In this document: one piece after another, positions 59,840-64,000 of the stretch
Numbering within the stretch: the stretch's first letter is position 1
Layout of the letters: every line of letters begins with the position of its first letter
Source: Pristionchus mayeri
Taxonomy: Eukaryota > Nematoda > Chromadorea > Rhabditida > Neodiplogasteridae
DNA length: 64,000 bases
Direction of reading: 5' to 3'
NCBI GenBank assembly: GCA_036245805.1
Contig: BTRK01000003.1
Location: 13,370,464 to 13,434,463 of the forward strand
Translations under genes and position numbers: made by a program
Notes under the pieces: generated by a model
The model's database searches: none
What the model was told of the DNA's origin: nothing
What the model saw: the letters and a program-made list of their open reading frames with translations, nothing else

Positions 59840-62800
59840 TTATGCAACCCACCGCATGTAGGCAACGGCCATGATGACGTTGAATATCTGCAAGTAATTC
59901 ATAACTATAAACACTGAGTCACAAAAGTTGCACTTTATTGACAAATTTTATTCAAAATTGACCTGGAAGCAGATGAGGAAGAGCAGATCCAGAGTGTCGA
60001 AAACTCGCGCCCAAGTGGATCTGAAGGGAGGAGATGGATTATCGAAAGGGAATCGTTATAATTGAGTTTTATATTTTCAGTATCATAATTGTCGTTACAA
60101 GTAATCATATGAAGATTTGAGTTTCAGTGAATATTCTAAATGAACAGAACTTTGTTTTGACAATGCTGTTGACGGAGAATACGAAAACTAAAAAAAATCG
60201 TATGCAAGCGCGAAATTGATCGTGAACGTAATAGCCATATTTGTTTCTAAAATTAACAATAAACTCCAACTGAATCACTGACGTGAGTTCCATCTTGGCC
60301 ATCGTATGTGAGAGGAGCGAGACGGTCTGAGCATTAATGTTTGCAAAATATTCAAGAAGAGCAAGGATCTTTTTGGGTAACTCAGATTACCTTGGCAATG
60401 GTCACGCGCAGTCTCATGAGTTGCTGCAGCGCCGCCGAAGTATCAGTCTCGAGCATCAGAGGGCGACCTGAAACATATCGATTTGAGAAGTCAAATCAAT
60501 TAGAAAGCAAAACACGAAACAAGTAGTGAAAATGTAGGAGCGCTAATTCCTTACCCGAGAGTGTGGTCGTACGACTGTCCGGTATTAGTTCCTTGAGTGG
60601 GCGGGGCTTGTGCACGCAGCCACATGAGGAGATATGCAGCAGTTTGAGCACCCTGCAATTGTTTTACAAACTGTTCTTTTTTTCGCTTTTGTATCAAAAC
60701 ACAACTCGATACTATTGCATTTATGCTGAATGGTACATGAACAAATCTTTCACCACTTTGGCGGTGTCACAACATGGGTGTGCACTCTGTGATGTGCGTA
60801 GAGGAGGACGATGGAAATGAGAACGGCGATGGCGCACATGAAGATTTCGATGAGGATGTAGTTGCTTGGATAAATGTGTTTCAGATATCAAGTGATGTCA
60901 TGAGGAAATTATGAGTTGTATTGTTTGGCCTACTATTCTGAGGAATATCTCTGAAAACTGAAATCGGAAAATTTAAATTGATTGTGAATCATAAGGAATC
61001 ATGTTATTTCCATAAATTGGCATGTTTTCAGCTCATTTTGCATTTAGAAATTCACCCAGCAGGGGCAGTCGCGATGCCTTGGGCATCATCTCCGACACGA
61101 GGTTGAACATCATCGAGATCGAGAGGAGCATCGTCAGACCGAGAGTAACCTGCGCTTTTGATTCAGTAAGGATCAGTAATGGCGCCTCTTGTTGATTAGA
61201 ATACCTCTGTTGATTCATCAGATCAATATCTAGATAAACCAAATGTAGAGAAACAACCCAATGTTAAATCATCTGACCCGTTCCTTCCTCTCTTCCGTAA
61301 TCGAGAAGGGAGTAAAGATGCCGAAGAGAGTCATTGTGCCGATGATGAAAGTCGGGGCCTGGAATCAATATATTTCCAGTTATTTGAAATACTAATTGAA
61401 TAACATTGAACGAAACAATCTGGAGACAGTGACTCAATTTTGTATGTTGTTTACTGATGCTGACACAGTGATGATGAATCTACCTAGTAATAAAATAATA
61501 ATAAAAAAAATACAACACACCTTAATGACTAGCACGTAATAGATTTTCGATCGCTTCCACCGACTTGGCTGTCATCGTTGTCAGTTCCCACTCATTGTTG
61601 CCCTGATGGTGGTTGTTGTTGTTATTTTATTATTGTTGCACGTATCCTTGTTGTGTGCAGGAAATGTTATCCTTACTTGGAACTTGTCGCTTGGATTGAT
61701 CACATTGTAGAAGGATCGGACGACGATTTCAGGGGAATCGAAGATCCACGATCCAATTGAGATCGTGCAATCCTGAACGAATCAACAATGACGATGCGAT
61801 TCAGAAAGTCTTAGAAGGTTCAAAAGCAAAACTTGAATTTATGCCTACCTGAACATCATAGGGGAAGCTTTGAATGTCCAGATGGCAGGTTGTCACGATT
61901 ACTGCTGGCGAGGATTGTCTGAGGAGGCATAATTAGTTATTAATACATAAATTAATTAATTAATCATTAAAATGAAAGTGCACCTCACTGTCCCGTCGTA
62001 TCTCACATCGACCATCCTACTCTATTTTGCGATGAGTTCGCGATGAGAGAGCCTGCCAAAAATCTCGGACTTCATAACCACAATGTTGCAACTGACGATC
62101 TATCGTAGACAATGTCAGGTACCCAGATGCGCTCTTCGGCAATCTGAAATCGGGCTCTAATGTAGAAAAAAACAGCTCTAACTGTCTCTAATTCCTTGTT
62201 CTGAACCACACCTTCCTGATTAATTGCACTATCAGCAAACAAAGACACAACAGTGGATGCGGGGGAGGGGGGGGGGCGGACAAAACGGTAACGACTAAAA
62301 CAGCAACACATCATAGAAGCTTGGAAGATCTTCTTACAAGTCGGGACTATCGTATTCAATCATTACTACAGTACCACCATCACTTACCGTAACCAGTGCG
62401 TTGGGTCAAATATTTTTATAAAATTCCCATATCGATGTTAAAATGATTATGCCATAAATTGTATTAGACTATGTCATCTTCATTTTGTGATAGATTGGAG
62501 AATTTTAGAAAAATATTTGACCCACGGAACTGAATCTGACCCAAGGAACTGATTACGGTAGGTCATGGAGGTAGTGTAGTAGTGACTGAATACGGTAGTC
62601 CCGACTTGTAAGAAGGTCTTCCAAGCGAGTCCTAAACAAAGTATTGTTTTCCTTTTGTTTTTGAATGATTGCCCTTCGTGAATTATTTCAGGACAAGTCA
62701 TTATTTTAACCTAGCCATGATGAAAAATATTTGTATTCTCTGGATATCAATGACAAGTGAATGATGCACCTGCAACTGACTATCGTGAGCAAAAAGAATT

Positions 62801-63079
62801 TATTCGGGATGATCGTGATGACGAGTGGACCTCCATTAGCGTTCATCGGTCTGACGTCTCTTTCCTGGAATGAGTTCAATCTTTGGTCTTTTGATTAAGA
62901 CTTAAAATACCCACATAGTTGCTCTCGTTGAGCAGGGCGTTCAGTAGCTTCTGATTCGCAGTAAATACGAAAGCTACAAATATTGATTTTTGATCTGCAG
63001 TAGCCGAAAACTCACTCGGTGCTACGAGGTACAGTATGCTGCTGAGGAGTAGCATCATCGTTCCTCCTGCAAGTTTCAT
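59840..63079 (-). CDS. Cys-loop ligand-gated ion channel subunit (nicotinic-like), possibly decaying
   Basis: Exons on the minus strand: 63016-63079, 62915-62973, 62770-62864, 62097-62143, 61984-62016, 61849-61918, 61677-61772, 61521-61602, 61278-61358, 61056-61149, about 60775-60866, 60555-60652, 60391-60467, about 60284-60326, 59963-60020 and 59840-59887 (TAA stop). The signal peptide starts MKLAGGTMMLLLSSILYLV. The Cys-loop is C-HLDIQSFPYDVQD-C (13 residues between cysteines). TM1 is APTFIIGTMTLFGIF, TM2 LTMLLSISMMFNLVSEMMPK, TM3 YILIEIFMCAIAVLISIVLL and TM4 DLLFLICFQIFNVIMAVAYM. An exon equivalent seems missing between 62770 and 62143, where a MITE-like repeat sits. The frame breaks by one base within 61521-61602, and the AG acceptor before TM3 reads AA. 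No vicinal Cys pair (alpha-type) was seen. Confidence 0.8.
62321..62625. repeat. MITE-like inverted repeat in the receptor gene
   Basis: TTGGAAGATCTTCTTACAAG at the left answers CTTGTAAGAAGGTCTTCCAAG-like sequence at the right, and ATATTTGACCCA blocks face each other inside. It occupies the intron where a ligand-binding-domain exon would be expected. Confidence 0.8.
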
Positions 63080-63893
63080 TCCTTCACGACGAACAAACTG
63101 TCTCTAGCTTGGATACCGCGACTGAGCAGTGTGAGGAGAATTCACGCGCTTTCAAGATAGAAAGTAGTCTTCGAAGGTGTTTGTGAGGATGGTCTTTGAG
63201 AGAGGAAGAGTAAGGCAGCGTAAGAGATCGAGGAAAAGGAAGAGGGAGCGGTGTTTAGGGATCGAAAAGAGTGGGAGGTGCAAGGAGAGAGAGGTGAGGG
63301 GGGGATTTCTCGGAGAGTAAGGTGATACTGGTATTTGCGTGCCGAGAGGGAGAGGGACAGTAATGAATGCGCGAACTTGAAAAGGATCTCGTGCCTGATG
63401 TCACCGGATGCACCCACTTTCTGTGACTTAGGATCTCGTCCGTATTCCTTGAAGCTCAAACCATTGAAATGTGATGGGAGTATTTTGTTTGCAAATTCAT
63501 TATTGACATTCAAATTCAAAACACCTTCCGCCTGCTGCATGGCTTGCGGATAACATTGAACGAACGCAAAGGGATACATTAGCCATCAAAAACTGGAAAT
63601 TCATCAAAGAATAGATGTCAGCTCGATTGTAGTATACAGGAAAGATCGACTCGGATCTGCAATATTTGTTTGCCATCGTTCGTCTGGTTCAATTAGATGT
63701 CATTCGAGACGGCGAAAATTCCGACGCTCTTAGAAGTTGGCAAGTCTGCTGAAAATGGCGAAATGTATCACCATACAGTATGGTTCTTACACTGTCCTGG
63801 TCTATGCATTTTGAAAGAACTTGTGCAAAGGTATGATTATTTTGAACAATATTTTCTATAGATTTGTAAAATTCGTTTAAATGCCTTTATCAG
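63080..63893. other. Intergenic region between two receptor genes
   Basis: Contains a purine-rich tract (63195-63360). A 145-codon minus-strand ORF overlaps it but has no recognisable domain and Ser-rich low complexity. It is expected to hold the promoter of the 59840-63079 gene. Confidence 0.5.
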
Positions 63894-64000
63894 TCACGTG
63901 ATCGTGAGCGTGAGAACAACATTGGCGATTTGGAAGAGGATGACGAGATAGACGTCGATTCGATCGAAGATTATCGACCAGGCTGCAGCTCGCTCCTTCT
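63894..64000 (-). CDS. C-terminal (TM4) exon of a second cys-loop receptor subunit
   Basis: The minus strand reads ERAAAWSIIFDRIDVYLVIL followed by FQIANVVLTLTIT and a TGA stop at 63894-63896. This aligns with the TM4 exons of the neighbouring gene (WARVFDTLDLLFLICFQIFN), with the WaxxFDrxD entry to TM4 conserved. The rest lies beyond the right edge. Same strand and about 0.8 kb spacing suggest a tandem receptor cluster. Confidence 0.82.
   Translation of the reverse strand, partial: KERAAAWSIIFDRIDVYLVILFQIANVVLTLTIT

Noticed and set aside
63142..63579. 145-codon minus-strand ORF upstream of the receptor gene
   Set aside because: Ser-rich, no domain, overlaps a purine-rich tract, and lies where the promoter is expected.

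Overview
This is eukaryotic, almost certainly nematode, nuclear DNA. Coding sequence is split into many small exons with GT(or GC)...TTTCAG-type introns, and the genes are nematode-typical families: a NAS-type astacin, the Rap exchange factor EPAC, cys-loop receptor subunits and a Dopey/PAD-1 copy. The dense palindromic repeats would fit a rhabditid or diplogastrid. Species cannot be named from the sequence.

Layout. 1-1484 (-): 5' exons of a secreted astacin protease running off the left edge, with a TATA box upstream. 1.6-7.4 kb: intergenic, with two long CT/AG microsatellites. 7455-35042 (+): one EPAC gene whose 40 exons join in phase to 1223 codons (cNBD-DEP-cNBD-REM-RA-CDC25). Its introns hold an LTR element that encodes only a Gag-like protein, four long palindromes, a dead mariner, and a TA-flanked inverted-repeat element enclosing a LINE fragment. 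36.9-39.8 kb: tandem-duplication debris, namely a broken copy of the EPAC 3' end facing a broken TM1-TM3 piece of a cys-loop receptor.

41725-59604 is the most unusual part, a three-level nest. A 3.2-kb palindrome is split in one arm by an 8447-bp Mutator-like element (MULE) with a perfect 9-bp target duplication and a 517-codon transposase that joins in phase. It is split in the other arm by a 6282-bp insertion at TTAA, which carries a THAP-like exon and a decayed 14-exon fragment of Dopey/pad-1. The homologous position in the opposite arm serves as the empty site.

59840-63079 (-): a cys-loop receptor gene with signal peptide, Cys-loop and TM1-TM4, but with two apparent lesions. 63894-64000 (-): the TM4 exon of a second receptor gene running off the right edge.

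The host genes do not form an operon or pathway. EPAC links cAMP to Rap, the receptors are membrane ion channels and the astacin is extracellular. What unites the window is repeated transposon insertion, gene-fragment duplication and foldback DNA. Exon boundaries were called by eye from splice motifs and family similarity and may be off by a few bases.
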